Positions 8,246-17,119 of a stretch of 48,288 nucleotides of DNA are shown in pieces. This DNA is from a virus. The notes beneath the pieces are model-generated. The model worked only from the letters and a program-made list of their open reading frames with translations. It was not told the DNA's origin and searched no databases. The stretch spans positions 1-48,288 of the IMG/VR virus record IMGVR_UViG_3300025413_000040; one strand, given 5' to 3'. Each line of letters begins with the position of its first letter. Position 1 is the stretch's first letter. The translations under genes were made by a program, and so were the position numbers.

Positions 8246-9768
8246 TGTTTACCGGAACACTTTTACCCTACCAGGTTGAGGCCGTAGAGGCCATGGTAGA
8301 GCGCAAGAAGATGCTTGTGGCATACGACCTTGGCCTGGGTAAAACTGTTCTTACTATTGCTGCTCTTGAAGAGTTGGCGCCAAAGGAACCAGGTATAGTT
8401 ATCTGCTTGTCCTCACTTAAGTACCAGTGGGCAGAACAGATTAGGAAGTTTACCGATGTTGGAAACCCTTTGGTCATTGATGGGACCCCAAAGCAGCGAG
8501 AGGCGCAATACGCTAGCGCCCTCACTGGAGAATACTCTCACATCATTCTTAATTACGAGCAGATTGTCAACGACTGGGAACAAGTTAGTAAACTCCACAG
8601 AGGCTTCATTGTCTGCGACGAAGCAACCGCAATCAAAAGCTTTAGATCTAAACGCTCAAAGCATGTAAAGAAGCTTACTAGCCCAATTAAGTTTGCCCTT
8701 ACCGGCACCCCAATTGAGAACGGTAAACCAGAAGAACTTTATAGCATTATGCAATTTGTAGATCCAAAAGTGCTTGGACGCTTTGATCTCTTTGACAAAA
8801 CTTTTATTGTACGTAATTACTTTGGTGGCGTAGAACGCTACCGTAATCTGCCTACACTCAATAAGACCCTATCTAACGTAAGTGTACGTAAGCGCCAGCA
8901 GGATCCTGACGTAGCTCCTTATCTACCTGACACTATCTTCGCAGAACCTATACGGGTACCCTTTGATAAGGCGGGTGCTAACCTCTACACCTATATTGCT
9001 AATGAGATCCTACAAGATCTAGAAGACGCCATAGATAGCTATGGAACATCTTTTGACCTATTCTCCCATTACTCCGGTGAGAATCAGAATGAGGCGGCTA
9101 ACGCGCTCAAGGGCAAGATCATGTCCAAACTAACAGCATTAAGAATGCTATGCGATAGTCCAGAGCTATTTGAAGAATCTAGCTCTGGATACGTAGACAC
9201 TTTAAAACAAAGCGGCAAGCTAGATAAGGTAACGAAGTCGCCAAAGATGGCTGCTCTAAAATCTTACGTAGATGACTTTTTAGGACAGGACGAAAATAAT
9301 AAGGTTGTTATCTTTACTAGCTATGTCCATATGGTCTATTTAATTAGATATCACCTAGGCTATGCCTCAGCTAAGTACACGGGAGAGATGGATGCAAAAG
9401 CAAAAGAAGAATCTAAGGTCTGGTTTCAAACTGATCCAGATTGTCGTATTCTTGTGTCTAGTGATGCCGGCGGCTATGGCGTGGATCTTCCTCAGGCTAA
9501 TCTACTTATTAACTACGATCTCCCGTGGAATGCGGGCCTCGCGCTACAACGCAATGGGCGCATTCGTAGAGCATCTAGTACGTGGCCGTCAATCGTTATC
9601 CAAGACTTCTTAATGCTTGGCTCTATTGAAGAGCGTCAGCATGACATGCTGTTGCAGAAGAACTCTGTAGCTGATGCCATCATGGATGGAGAAGGCATAG
9701 ATGCTGCTGGTGGTATGGAATTAAATTTGGGTAGTCTTAAAGCGTTTTTAAAGGAAACATGGGTCTAG
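8245..9768 (+). CDS. SNF2-family (superfamily 2) DNA helicase
   Basis: The 507-residue enzyme has motif I (DLGLGKTVLTIAAL, about residue 28), motif II (DEAT, about residue 126), motif III (ALTGTPIENG), and C-terminal motifs V and VI (GGYGVDLPQANLLINYD and ALQRNGRIRR). This is the SNF2/RapA-like arrangement common in phages and used in recombination or remodelling of DNA-bound proteins. It is linked by TAATG to the dNMP kinase. Confidence 0.9.
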   Translation: MFTGTLLPYQVEAVEAMVERKKMLVAYDLGLGKTVLTIAALEELAPKEPGIVICLSSLKYQWAEQIRKFTDVGNPLVIDGTPKQREAQYASALTGEYSHIILNYEQIVNDWEQVSKLHRGFIVCDEATAIKSFRSKRSKHVKKLTSPIKFALTGTPIENGKPEELYSIMQFVDPKVLGRFDLFDKTFIVRNYFGGVERYRNLPTLNKTLSNVSVRKRQQDPDVAPYLPDTIFAEPIRVPFDKAGANLYTYIANEILQDLEDAIDSYGTSFDLFSHYSGENQNEAANALKGKIMSKLTALRMLCDSPELFEESSSGYVDTLKQSGKLDKVTKSPKMAALKSYVDDFLGQDENNKVVIFTSYVHMVYLIRYHLGYASAKYTGEMDAKAKEESKVWFQTDPDCRILVSSDAGGYGVDLPQANLLINYDLPWNAGLALQRNGRIRRASSTWPSIVIQDFLMLGSIEERQHDMLLQKNSVADAIMDGEGIDAAGGMELNLGSLKAFLKETWV

Positions 9769-9780
9769 AATTATGACACT

Positions 9781-9936
9781 ATGCCAAACGCACCTAAGAC
9801 CCCAACCCGCACCATTCGGGTATCAGATGAGCTTTGGTCCTCTGTTAAGGACAAGGCAGCCGAAGACGGCCGTACCGTCACAGATGTCATTATTTCTGCC
9901 TTAAAGGTATACGTAGAAACCCCAGTTGACAACTAA
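9781..9936 (+). CDS. Ribbon-helix-helix DNA-binding protein, 51 residues
   Basis: The frame from ATG 9781 to TAA 9936 encodes 51 residues. RTIRVSDELW forms the beta strand and DGRTVTDVIISALKVYV the second helix of an Arc/CopG-like fold. Such proteins are small dimeric repressors. Its stop codon region contains the -35 box of the next promoter, so autoregulation or local control is plausible. Confidence 0.8.
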   Translation: MPNAPKTPTRTIRVSDELWSSVKDKAAEDGRTVTDVIISALKVYVETPVDN

Positions 9937-9954
9937 CCTTCCTCCTGCTATATT
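9926..9954 (+). promoter_or_regulatory. Strong sigma-70-type promoter
   Basis: TTGACA at 9926-9931 is followed by a 17-base spacer and TATATT at 9949-9954. The predicted transcript starts near 9961, just before GGAGGGGG and the ATG at 9973. The sequence after the -10 box (CAAAGTGGAGG) is the same as after the promoter at 22790-22818. Confidence 0.85.
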
Positions 9955-9972
9955 CAAAGTGGAGGGGGTAAC

Positions 9973-10413
9973 ATGCCAAAGGTTATTCATAAAGAGGTTA
10001 AAGAGCAGGTTGTAGATCCTGTTGTAGCAAAGGTTAAGCAATACATAACCATCAAAGGTCGCATTGACGATCTATCTAAAGAACAATCCGTACTCAAGAC
10101 AGAGCTATCTGATCTTGTAGATAGCGCCGGTACTCCGGATGAAAAGGGCCACATCTGGTACTCATTGCCAGAAGAAGTAGATGGCTACACATCCCTACAG
10201 CGCCAGCGTCGTGTCTCTCAAAAGCTTGACGAGGACGTTGCTAAGCGCATCCTCGCCAGCAAGAATCTTACAGACCGCTGCTTTAAGATGATTCCCGTCT
10301 TGGATGAGGCAGAGGTTATGTCCTGTCTCTATGAAGATCTCCTCACAGAAGAAGAGATCGATGAGATGTTTCCTAAGTCAGTTAGCTACGCGTTTCTTAC
10401 AAGCAAGCAATGA
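9973..10413 (+). CDS. Hypothetical protein, 146 residues
   Basis: This is the first gene after a strong promoter. The N-terminal half (residues 8-55) is a charged helical, probably coiled-coil segment, and the C-terminal half has conserved-looking DLLTEEEIDEMFP. I do not recognise a family. It precedes the MerR-like, SSB-like and polymerase genes, so it is part of a replication operon. Confidence 0.75.
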   Translation: MPKVIHKEVKEQVVDPVVAKVKQYITIKGRIDDLSKEQSVLKTELSDLVDSAGTPDEKGHIWYSLPEEVDGYTSLQRQRRVSQKLDEDVAKRILASKNLTDRCFKMIPVLDEAEVMSCLYEDLLTEEEIDEMFPKSVSYAFLTSKQ

Positions 10414-10886
10414 GCACAGACCCAGTAGATAATTTCTTCGCAGGATTAGACGAATATTATCCTGGGTCAAAGAAAAAGCGCCGTGCAATTGATCCTAAGG
10501 TAGAAGCAAAGAAACAAAAGAAGTTAGAAGAAGGTAGCTGGGACTCAGCTCCTCAAGTAAAGAAGTTGCCTAACGGCAACACAGTAGAGTTGTTCAGTGC
10601 AGGGGCATTTGCTCAAGCACTGGGTAGGCCGCTAGTGACGATTAGATTGTGGGAACGTCGGGGATATATTCCACGCGCTCCTTACAGACTAAAGTCTATG
10701 ATGGTGAATGGTGTAAAGAAGCCAGGTTGGCGAATGTACAGCAGAGCTATCATCGAGTCTACAATCGAATCATTCAAAGCTCACGGGCTCCTTGAAGCGG
10801 TTCGAATTGATTGGAATTCGCAAACAGATCTATCAATTGAATTGTTAGATAATTGGGCGAGAATTCATGATCAAGAAACCAATTGA
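10410..10886 (+). CDS. MerR-like helix-turn-helix protein
   Basis: The 158-residue protein has a basic N-terminal tail (KKKRRAIDPK) and a central MerR-type helix-turn-helix: AGAFAQALGRPLVTIRLWER followed by RGYIPRAPYR (about residues 66-95). MerR-like N-terminal domains of this kind occur in actinobacteriophages next to polymerase genes. It overlaps the previous gene by four bases. Its operator is not apparent. Confidence 0.75.
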   Translation: MSTDPVDNFFAGLDEYYPGSKKKRRAIDPKVEAKKQKKLEEGSWDSAPQVKKLPNGNTVELFSAGAFAQALGRPLVTIRLWERRGYIPRAPYRLKSMMVNGVKKPGWRMYSRAIIESTIESFKAHGLLEAVRIDWNSQTDLSIELLDNWARIHDQETN

Positions 10887-10912
10887 CCTAATGATCCTAA
10901 TGATCCTAATGA
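10887..10912 (+). repeat. Three 9-base tandem repeats carrying TAATG
   Basis: CCTAATGAT, CCTAATGAT and CCTAATGAA follow one another immediately after the stop codon of the MerR-like gene and just before the start of the SSB-like gene at 10923. Each unit contains TAATG, the stop-start overlap used at many junctions here. Confidence 0.85.
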
Positions 10913-10922
10913 AAGAAGTAAT

Positions 10923-11621
10923 ATGTCTACATCACTTAAGTTAAACAAGTCCTCTGTACCAAACGTTGATTCATACGACGTTGACGTAGAAGAGGAACTC
11001 TTCGTAGAGGAAGACGAGAACTCGCTTCCTGATCGCTCTTCAGTAGTACAGCAAGGCTGGGCCTCTGCTAAGGCAGCAGCTAAGAAAGCTAAAGAAAAGA
11101 GCAATAAGTACGCCACCGATTTTAAATTTGATGAAGATGTGCAGCTTGTAAAGTTCATCTCCTCAGATCCAATGGCTTTCATGCAGCACTGGGTAAATCG
11201 CACTGGTAAGAAATCCTTTATTAGTATTGGTGAAAACGATCCACTGATCGCTGCAGGCTCACAGCCTTCGCAGAAGTTTGCCTTTACAGTTCTAAATCTA
11301 TCTGATGAAGAGCCTGAACTACAGTTAATGGTTGTTGGGGTTCGTCTCTGTGGACAACTAGAGAAGCTTGCTTCTGATAAAAAGACAGGCCCACTCAATC
11401 GTCCAGACATGTACTTTGCAGTAAGCAAGTCGGGAACGGGCACCCAGACTTCTTACAGTGTCGTACCTGTTAAGGAACGTGACCTCGCTGATGAATGGGA
11501 TATTGATCCTGTTGCCGCTGCAGAGTTGGTAAAGACTATGAAGCCTTTTGGACCAGAGGCTTTGTACATGCCAACTATGGAAGAACTCGCTGATATTGCT
11601 CGCGAGATCTCAGGCAACTAA
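10923..11621 (+). CDS. Single-stranded DNA-binding-like protein
   Basis: The 232-residue protein has an acidic N-terminus, a Lys/Ala-rich helix and a beta-rich core (FKFDEDVQLVKFI, FAFTVLNLSDEEPELQLMVVG, SYSVVPVKERDLADEW). This resembles phage SSB proteins of the gp32/gp2.5 kind found directly before DNA polymerase genes. It would coat single-stranded DNA during replication. The assignment comes from layout and pattern; no short signature proves it. Confidence 0.6.
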   Translation: MSTSLKLNKSSVPNVDSYDVDVEEELFVEEDENSLPDRSSVVQQGWASAKAAAKKAKEKSNKYATDFKFDEDVQLVKFISSDPMAFMQHWVNRTGKKSFISIGENDPLIAAGSQPSQKFAFTVLNLSDEEPELQLMVVGVRLCGQLEKLASDKKTGPLNRPDMYFAVSKSGTGTQTSYSVVPVKERDLADEWDIDPVAAAELVKTMKPFGPEALYMPTMEELADIAREISGN

Positions 11622-11699
11622 TATCCCATGACGATGTTGGAGGCTCCGGTTTTTGACCTCCTTTCTACGGAGCCTTCAACCCAACTTTTCAGGAGAGCA

Positions 11700-13676
11700 A
11701 TGAATATCATCACGACAGAGGATCAGCTAGCAGATCTAGTCAGTGCGTATAGTGCTGTAGATGCTTTCTGTTTTGACGTAGAAACAATGGGCGATCATCG
11801 TGGAGACCCACGACAGAACCAGGTTGTGTGGATTGCCATGTCTACATACGACCGCGTTGATGTTATTCCTATGGGGCATCCTAATGGTGACTACCTCCGT
11901 ACAGAGTACCCGCTCCTGCCTTCCGCTCAGGATCGTGTAATAAAAGGCCTTCCCCTACGTCCTACTGACTACAGTAAGGATGAACGTAAGGCTGTAAAAA
12001 TCTTTGGACCCGCACCAGAGCAGCTAATGACTGGTGAGGTGTTCAAGGCTCTTAAGCCATTGTTCTTTAGTGACAAGATGAAGATCGGTCACAATCTTAA
12101 GTTTGACTTGCAGAGCGTAACAAAGTATCTAGGCGCCCTACCTGCACAGCCGTATGCTTGCACCCTCAACGCAGCATTCATTTTAGATACACAGAACTAC
12201 CGCAGCCTTGGTCTTGATGATTGTTTAAAGCGCGAGTTCAACTACCACATGGTTAAAGGTGTCGGTAAAGAAATTGAGAAGCATTCCTTTGAAGAGGTCG
12301 CAACCTACGCAGCCCTTGATGCTGAGTGGACTTGGAAGTTGTGGGAAAACTACTCTGTAAAGCTAGACGCAGATAGCCTTCGTGGCGTCTTCAATTTAGA
12401 GATGGATGTACTAGAGGTTATCTGCAGCATGGAACTTCATGGTGCAAACATTGACGTAGAGGGCCTTAAGTTCCTTAAGGCAGACCTAGACTTACAGCTA
12501 GAAACAACTAAAGCAAAAATTTACCAGCTTGCAGGTAAGGCATTTAATATCAACAGCGTACCTGAAAAGCAAAAGCTACTCTTTACACCTAAAAAAGACG
12601 GGGGTCGTGGACTGCGCCCACGCTTATTTACCCCTAAGGGCATCAGCCGTGCAGAAAAGGGCGAGGCACCCATGATCTCAGACTACTCGGTGTCTGAGCC
12701 TGCACTAAAAGCGTTCGAGGGCAAGGACGCTTTGGTTGATGCCCTACTCAAGTATTCTGACCTTAATAAGTTGTTGACTACTTACGTTATCCCATACTTA
12801 GGCGGGGACATCGTACGTACTACGGCCGGTAAATCTAAAACTGTCGCTAAAGACAGTCTCCTCCTAAGAGGCCGTATTCATACCGACTTCATTCAGTTTG
12901 GCGCTGAAACTGGTCGGTTCTCTAGTAGGAATCCAAACCTACAGAATGTCCCCGCCCCTCATACACCCAACGGTAAGGCGATTAGAAATCTATTCACTGC
13001 ACCTGAAGGTTACTCTTTAGTCGTAGCCGACTACTCACAGATTGAGCCACGCATCATCGCCTCCTTTAGTGGGGACCGTATTATGTGTAACGCATATATG
13101 AACGGAGAAGATATCTACACTACTGTGGGTAACACTATGGGGGTAGATCGTAAGGCCGGTAAGCAGCTTGTTCTATCTCTTGCCTATGGTGTAGGTCCAG
13201 AGAAGATCGCAGCGTCTATTGGTTGCTCTGTTAATGAGGCTAGAGATCTACTAGACAGCTTTAGCCATAAGTTTCCAGCAGTGGGCAAATATAAGCAGCA
13301 GGTTGTTAGCGAGTCACGTCGTCGTGGTCCGGTTCCTTATGCTCTCACCTATCTAAAGCGTCGCAGATATCTTCCAGGACTACGTTCTCCCATCATTAAG
13401 GATCGTGCTCGTGCAGAGCGTCAGGCCTTTAATACTGTTATCCAGGGTTCAGCTGCAGATCTTATCAAGCTAGCTATGGTTCGAGCTCACAAGATCATTC
13501 CTGATGATGCAAACATTATTCTTACCATTCATGATGAACTAGTTACTGTAACACCTACGCATCTTGCAGAGGAGACAGCGGCCGCTATTCGTGAGGCCAT
13601 GGAAGGGATCAATGCATTAAAGATTCCTCTTCTAGCCGATGTCAAGATTGTACAAAAGTGGGGAGAAGCAAAGTAA
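11700..13676 (+). CDS. DNA polymerase, family A (Pol I type) with 3'-5' exonuclease
   Basis: The start at 11700 has AGGAG at 11691-11695; in-frame ATGs at 11628 and 11634 lack one, and the region between contains a GGCTCCG/CGGAGCC inverted repeat. The 658-residue protein has exonuclease motif I (FCFDVETMGD, about residue 22), then polymerase motif A (VADYSQIEPRI, about residue 443), motif B (GKQLVLSLAYG) and motif C (TIHDELV, about residue 610). There is no 5'-3' exonuclease domain. It is the replicative polymerase of the phage. Confidence 0.95.
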   Translation: MNIITTEDQLADLVSAYSAVDAFCFDVETMGDHRGDPRQNQVVWIAMSTYDRVDVIPMGHPNGDYLRTEYPLLPSAQDRVIKGLPLRPTDYSKDERKAVKIFGPAPEQLMTGEVFKALKPLFFSDKMKIGHNLKFDLQSVTKYLGALPAQPYACTLNAAFILDTQNYRSLGLDDCLKREFNYHMVKGVGKEIEKHSFEEVATYAALDAEWTWKLWENYSVKLDADSLRGVFNLEMDVLEVICSMELHGANIDVEGLKFLKADLDLQLETTKAKIYQLAGKAFNINSVPEKQKLLFTPKKDGGRGLRPRLFTPKGISRAEKGEAPMISDYSVSEPALKAFEGKDALVDALLKYSDLNKLLTTYVIPYLGGDIVRTTAGKSKTVAKDSLLLRGRIHTDFIQFGAETGRFSSRNPNLQNVPAPHTPNGKAIRNLFTAPEGYSLVVADYSQIEPRIIASFSGDRIMCNAYMNGEDIYTTVGNTMGVDRKAGKQLVLSLAYGVGPEKIAASIGCSVNEARDLLDSFSHKFPAVGKYKQQVVSESRRRGPVPYALTYLKRRRYLPGLRSPIIKDRARAERQAFNTVIQGSAADLIKLAMVRAHKIIPDDANIILTIHDELVTVTPTHLAEETAAAIREAMEGINALKIPLLADVKIVQKWGEAK

Positions 13677-14101
13677 TGTTCTGGCGTAAAAAGAAGCATC
13701 CGGTAGAGATAGAGGTAAAGCATGTCTCTCTGCCCACATTGATTCGCCAGAGCGTGTACGACGCAATGCTAGAGCCCGCAGAAGAGATAGCCGTAGCCAT
13801 GGGGTTACCTCCTATCTCTGACGAGGTTGCTGAGATGGAGGAGCGTGCTAGTCAGCGCAGGCTGGAGCGCATTGCTCAGCTGCTGCCCTTTTTAGAGTCT
13901 CATTCTGAGATCGCAGCAAAGATTGCAGTGCATGCTTACCTGCTTCAAGACAATAAAAAGTTGGAAATAGATGAAGAGGAAAAGGATAACCTTTTGGGGT
14001 TATTTAGAATTGTAGCTTTATCTGCATCTATCTCTTCCCTATCAAGTTTGGTTGACTTAGAACTATTAGACTCAAGAGTGGAGTACGACGATGGCGAATA
14101 A
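13676..14101 (+). CDS. Hypothetical helical protein, 141 residues
   Basis: ATG at 13676 overlaps the polymerase stop (TAATG) behind GGGGAGAAG. The N-terminus is basic (MFWRKKKHP) and the rest strongly helical and acidic. No family is recognised. Its position between polymerase and RecA suggests a replication accessory protein. Confidence 0.7.
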   Translation: MFWRKKKHPVEIEVKHVSLPTLIRQSVYDAMLEPAEEIAVAMGLPPISDEVAEMEERASQRRLERIAQLLPFLESHSEIAAKIAVHAYLLQDNKKLEIDEEEKDNLLGLFRIVALSASISSLSSLVDLELLDSRVEYDDGE

Positions 14102-14501
14102 CGACTGGTGGTCAAGAAAGTTAACAGGGCAGCCTGCACCACAGCAGACCTCTTCTACACCACCGACAAGCATGCCTGGGCAGGTTCCTTACGTGGCACA
14201 GCCGGGGCAACCCAACACACAGGTTACCTATAATCCAAAAGCTGACCAGGTAGAGAGAAAGAATAGTGCAAATCGTTGCCCTGAATGTAACAGCGGTAAC
14301 TATGCAAAGGTAGGCGTCCAGTCCACACAGAATGGCTCCTTTGATGTGATGCGCTGCTATGACTGCGGCTATCCAAAGATGCAGACAGGTAGTGGTATCG
14401 CAAGCACAGGTAGTTCTAGCGGCGGCGCAGCTACTCCGGCTAAGCAGCCTGCAAGAGGAAATGGTTTTAATCCAAATGTTATCGTAGATAGGATCGGGTA
14501 A
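14091..14501 (+). CDS. Zinc-ribbon protein with disordered flanks
   Basis: The 136-residue protein has a Pro/Gln/Ser-rich N-terminus, one zinc ribbon (CPECNSGNY ... CYDCGYP, residues 64-88) and a Gly/Ser/Ala-rich C-terminus. It overlaps both neighbours (11 bases with the previous gene, one with recA). Such proteins can bridge nucleic acids and proteins; no precise role can be given. Confidence 0.75.
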   Translation: MANNDWWSRKLTGQPAPQQTSSTPPTSMPGQVPYVAQPGQPNTQVTYNPKADQVERKNSANRCPECNSGNYAKVGVQSTQNGSFDVMRCYDCGYPKMQTGSGIASTGSSSGGAATPAKQPARGNGFNPNVIVDRIG

Positions 14502-15565
14502 TGGCAACAGCAACAATTAACTCAGAAGCTCTAAAGATTGCAGCTTTGATCAATAAGAAACTGGGCGGTAACACCGTAGTTCCTGCTAGTGAGGTTACTA
14601 TCCCACAGCGAATCACTACCGGTTCTCTAACCCTTGATGTTGTTCTAGGCGGAGGCTGGCCTATGAACCGTTGGGTTGAGCTCGTAGGTGAGGCTTCCCA
14701 TGGTAAGACTGCTATAGCTCTTCGTACGATTGCAGCTAACCAAAAGGTTAATCCAGAATTTACCGCAGTCTGGATTGCCGCAGAAGACTTTGACTCTGAG
14801 TATGCAGAGTTGTGCGGCGTAGACACAAGCCGTGTTCTACTGGTGGAGACCAACAGTATGGAGGATGCGTTTGATGCAGTTATTCAGTTCATGGAAAGCA
14901 AAGCGGTGGATCTTGTTGTTATTGATTCCCTTCCTGCTTTGGTACCCAGCGCAGAAGATGAAAAACACATGGAAGAATTCACGGTCGGACGCGGAGCGTT
15001 AATTACTAACAAGTTCTTCCGTAAGGTTATGTCAGCTACAAAGAGAGATTTGGTAGAGTCTGAGCGCCCAGTATTGGGCATCATGATCAACCAATACCGT
15101 ATGAAGATCGGCGTTATGCATGGCGATCCTCGTACTACGCCAGGGGGTCTTGGCAAAGATTACGCCTACAGCGTTCGTTGCGAAGTAAAGCGCGATGAGT
15201 GGCTCGAGGTAGGCACCGGACAGGATAAACGGCGTGTGGGGCAAACCATCCGTGTCCGTACTATCAAGAACAAGACCTACCCGCCTCAACAGACTGCTTA
15301 CCTAGACTTTTATTTTGCTGATGGTGGGGTAGTAGACGCAGGTAGCTATGACTCTGGTAAAGAGATCGTAGCCTTATCTATCCTCAACGGCATCGTAGAA
15401 CGTCGTGGAGGCTGGATGTACTATAATGAGCGTAAGTGGCAGGGGGCTCAGGCTCTTATTGATTCTATCCGTGAGGAAGAGGATCTAAAGAACGAGCTCA
15501 CCATTGCTGTTATGGATACGCTCCGAGCTGGACCCGCATTGATGTTGGAGTCCAATGAAGAGTGA
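14501..15565 (+). CDS. RecA-like recombinase
   Basis: The 354-residue ATPase has Walker A (GEASHGKTA, about residue 66) preceded by TTGSLTLDVVLGGGWPMNRW, the classic RecA lead-in. Walker B (VDLVVIDSLPAL) lies near residue 143, and the ESERPVLGIMINQYR segment matches the loop L1-to-QxR region. It would catalyse strand exchange in phage recombination and repair. Resolvase candidates follow directly. Confidence 0.92.
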   Translation: MATATINSEALKIAALINKKLGGNTVVPASEVTIPQRITTGSLTLDVVLGGGWPMNRWVELVGEASHGKTAIALRTIAANQKVNPEFTAVWIAAEDFDSEYAELCGVDTSRVLLVETNSMEDAFDAVIQFMESKAVDLVVIDSLPALVPSAEDEKHMEEFTVGRGALITNKFFRKVMSATKRDLVESERPVLGIMINQYRMKIGVMHGDPRTTPGGLGKDYAYSVRCEVKRDEWLEVGTGQDKRRVGQTIRVRTIKNKTYPPQQTAYLDFYFADGGVVDAGSYDSGKEIVALSILNGIVERRGGWMYYNERKWQGAQALIDSIREEEDLKNELTIAVMDTLRAGPALMLESNEE

Positions 15566-15869
15566 AGGACAAAAGCAATCTCTTAAGCACGAGAAGCGCT
15601 TAGAGAAGGTCACGGGCGGTACGCGCAATGCCGCCTCCGGTGCCTTTTGGTCACGTAAAGGTGATGTCAGAACTGACGAGCTTTTAATTGAGCATAAGTG
15701 GACGGGTAAGAAACAAGTAACTATTAAGTCAGAAGTACTTAAGAAGATTACTACAGAAGCAATCTTAGACAGCCGTAAGCCTGTTCTAGGTTTGCATTTA
15801 GATGGCGAGAACTATGTCGTACTTCTTGAAGAGGATTTCTTTGAATTGAGGAATGCTTTAAATAACTAA
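15555..15869 (+). CDS. Small PD-(D/E)XK nuclease, Holliday-junction-resolvase-like
   Basis: The 104-residue protein overlaps recA by 11 bases. It has GDVRTDELLIEHKWT at residues 34-48, fitting the PD-(D/E)XK core (Asp, then Glu-x-Lys), preceded by a basic helix with a Glu. Small proteins of this kind next to recA are usually junction resolvases or endonucleases. A second candidate of the same superfamily lies at 17822. Confidence 0.6.
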   Translation: MKSEGQKQSLKHEKRLEKVTGGTRNAASGAFWSRKGDVRTDELLIEHKWTGKKQVTIKSEVLKKITTEAILDSRKPVLGLHLDGENYVVLLEEDFFELRNALNN

Positions 15870-15903
15870 TATGGGGGGCCATAACTAGTTAGGTACACAA
15901 GTA

Positions 15904-16245
15904 GTGCGATATAACGACGATCCAGATTGGGCTTGGAGATATGAAGCAAAATGTCAGGGTGAAGATACAGAGATATTCTTCCCACCACGTGATAAAGCTC
16001 TCTACAAACCAATTGCGGACAAAGCAAAAGCAATCTGCTGGGGCAAAGACGGTAAATCGCCTTGCCCGGTTCGTAAAGAGTGTCTTAAAGAGGCAATCTT
16101 AAACAACGAACTCCACGGAATATTTGGTGGGTTGTCACATAGAGAAAGAAACGCAGCACAAAGAAAGTACAAGAAACAAGGTCTAACACTGGACCAGTGG
16201 CTTGAGTTGGAGGTTGCAAATGGGAAGACCGGTAACGGTTCCTAG
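15904..16245 (+). CDS. WhiB-family regulator (second copy, expanded cysteine spacing)
   Basis: A GTG start at 15904 gives 113 residues. The WhiB layout is clear: AKCQGEDTEIFFPP, then AICWGKDGKSPCPVRKECL, then HGIFGG and a basic tail (HRERNAAQRKYKKQ). The usual CxxC between the second and third ligands is expanded to C-x8-C by an insertion (WGKDGKSP). The FxPP and GIFGG landmarks are intact. It would bind an iron-sulfur cluster and affect transcription; the insertion may change cluster or sigma contacts. Confidence 0.85.
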   Translation: MRYNDDPDWAWRYEAKCQGEDTEIFFPPRDKALYKPIADKAKAICWGKDGKSPCPVRKECLKEAILNNELHGIFGGLSHRERNAAQRKYKKQGLTLDQWLELEVANGKTGNGS

Positions 16246-17095
16246 CAAGGATTTAAAAGCTTATCTCAATACCAAAAAGCGTACTACACGCTTGATGGGT
16301 GAGATAGAGCGCCATGTATTGGCGCAACCTTTTGATGAGCGTGATCAATCATATATCCACCCCTCGGATATTATCAAACCTGAATGGTGCGCTTTAGCGC
16401 AGTATCACGCTCTCAAAGGTAACTACGTTGAGACACGAGACAAACCCACCCTACGCTTGGCATCTATCTTTGCTGAGGGCCACACCATCCACGCTAAGTG
16501 GCAGAACTGGTTTAAAGATATGGGTGTCCTCTACGGTAAATGGTATGACGCTAAGACAGATGACTACACATGGGCTACATCTAAAGATTTAGTTGGTTAC
16601 GCCCGTAAAGATATCGCGTACGCCGAGGTCCCCCTACGCAGTGACAAGCATATGATGCGTGGGCATGCTGATGGTTGGATTAAAGGTATCGGGGAAGACT
16701 GCTTGATTGAGATCAAGTCAATTGGTACAGGGACTATACGCATGGAGATGCCTGCGCTTATGGCCCAGTACAACAATGATATTGATCAGGTGTGGAAGAA
16801 CATCAAAGTACCACTACGCTCTCACCAACTGCAGGGCCAGGTTTACCTGCACCTTGCCCACCTAATGGCTGAGGAAGGTACCCTACAGTCAGCTCCTGAA
16901 GAGATTGTATTTATCTATGAACTTAAAGCTAATCAGGAGTACAAGGAATTTGTAGTTAAATACAACCCAGAATACACAAAGGAAATTTTTGATCGAGCTC
17001 TCGATGTTTCCTGGGCAGTGGCAAATGATCGCCCACCCCTTTGCTCTGTTGACTCTGAGAAAGGATGTAAGCGCTGTGCGCCATTTATTCAGTAA
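16220..17095 (+). CDS. Cas4/RecB-like PD-(D/E)XK exonuclease with cysteine cluster
   Basis: The start at 16220 has GGAGG at 16209-16213 and lies inside the end of whiB. The 291-residue protein carries the RecB-type motifs GHADGWI and LIEIKSIG (about residues 145 and 160), and the later Q-containing HQLQGQVYLHL. A Cys near residue 59 (EWCALAQY) plus three C-terminal Cys (CSVDSEKGCKRC) match the iron-sulfur arrangement of Cas4/AddB-like nucleases. It would resect DNA for RecA-mediated recombination. There is no CRISPR array or other cas gene. Confidence 0.85.
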   Translation: MGRPVTVPSKDLKAYLNTKKRTTRLMGEIERHVLAQPFDERDQSYIHPSDIIKPEWCALAQYHALKGNYVETRDKPTLRLASIFAEGHTIHAKWQNWFKDMGVLYGKWYDAKTDDYTWATSKDLVGYARKDIAYAEVPLRSDKHMMRGHADGWIKGIGEDCLIEIKSIGTGTIRMEMPALMAQYNNDIDQVWKNIKVPLRSHQLQGQVYLHLAHLMAEEGTLQSAPEEIVFIYELKANQEYKEFVVKYNPEYTKEIFDRALDVSWAVANDRPPLCSVDSEKGCKRCAPFIQ

Positions 17096-17119
17096 AAAAG
17101 ATAAGAGTACGGAGCAGGA

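Noticed and set aside
10800-10816. GGTTCGAATTG resembling a tRNA T-arm
   Set aside because: No acceptor stem or anticodon arm can be formed around it and it lies inside a coding gene.
11628-11699. Longer N-terminus for the DNA polymerase
   Set aside because: No ribosome site at 11628 or 11634, whereas AGGAG precedes the ATG at 11700; the region holds an inverted repeat instead.
14210-14222. CCCAACACACAGG as a further copy of the dispersed motif
   Set aside because: It lacks the AAAC end and lies in a Pro/Gln-coding stretch that explains it.
16220-17095. Cas4-like gene as a sign of a CRISPR system
   Set aside because: No repeats of CRISPR type and no other cas genes were found; Cas4-like nucleases are common in phage recombination blocks.
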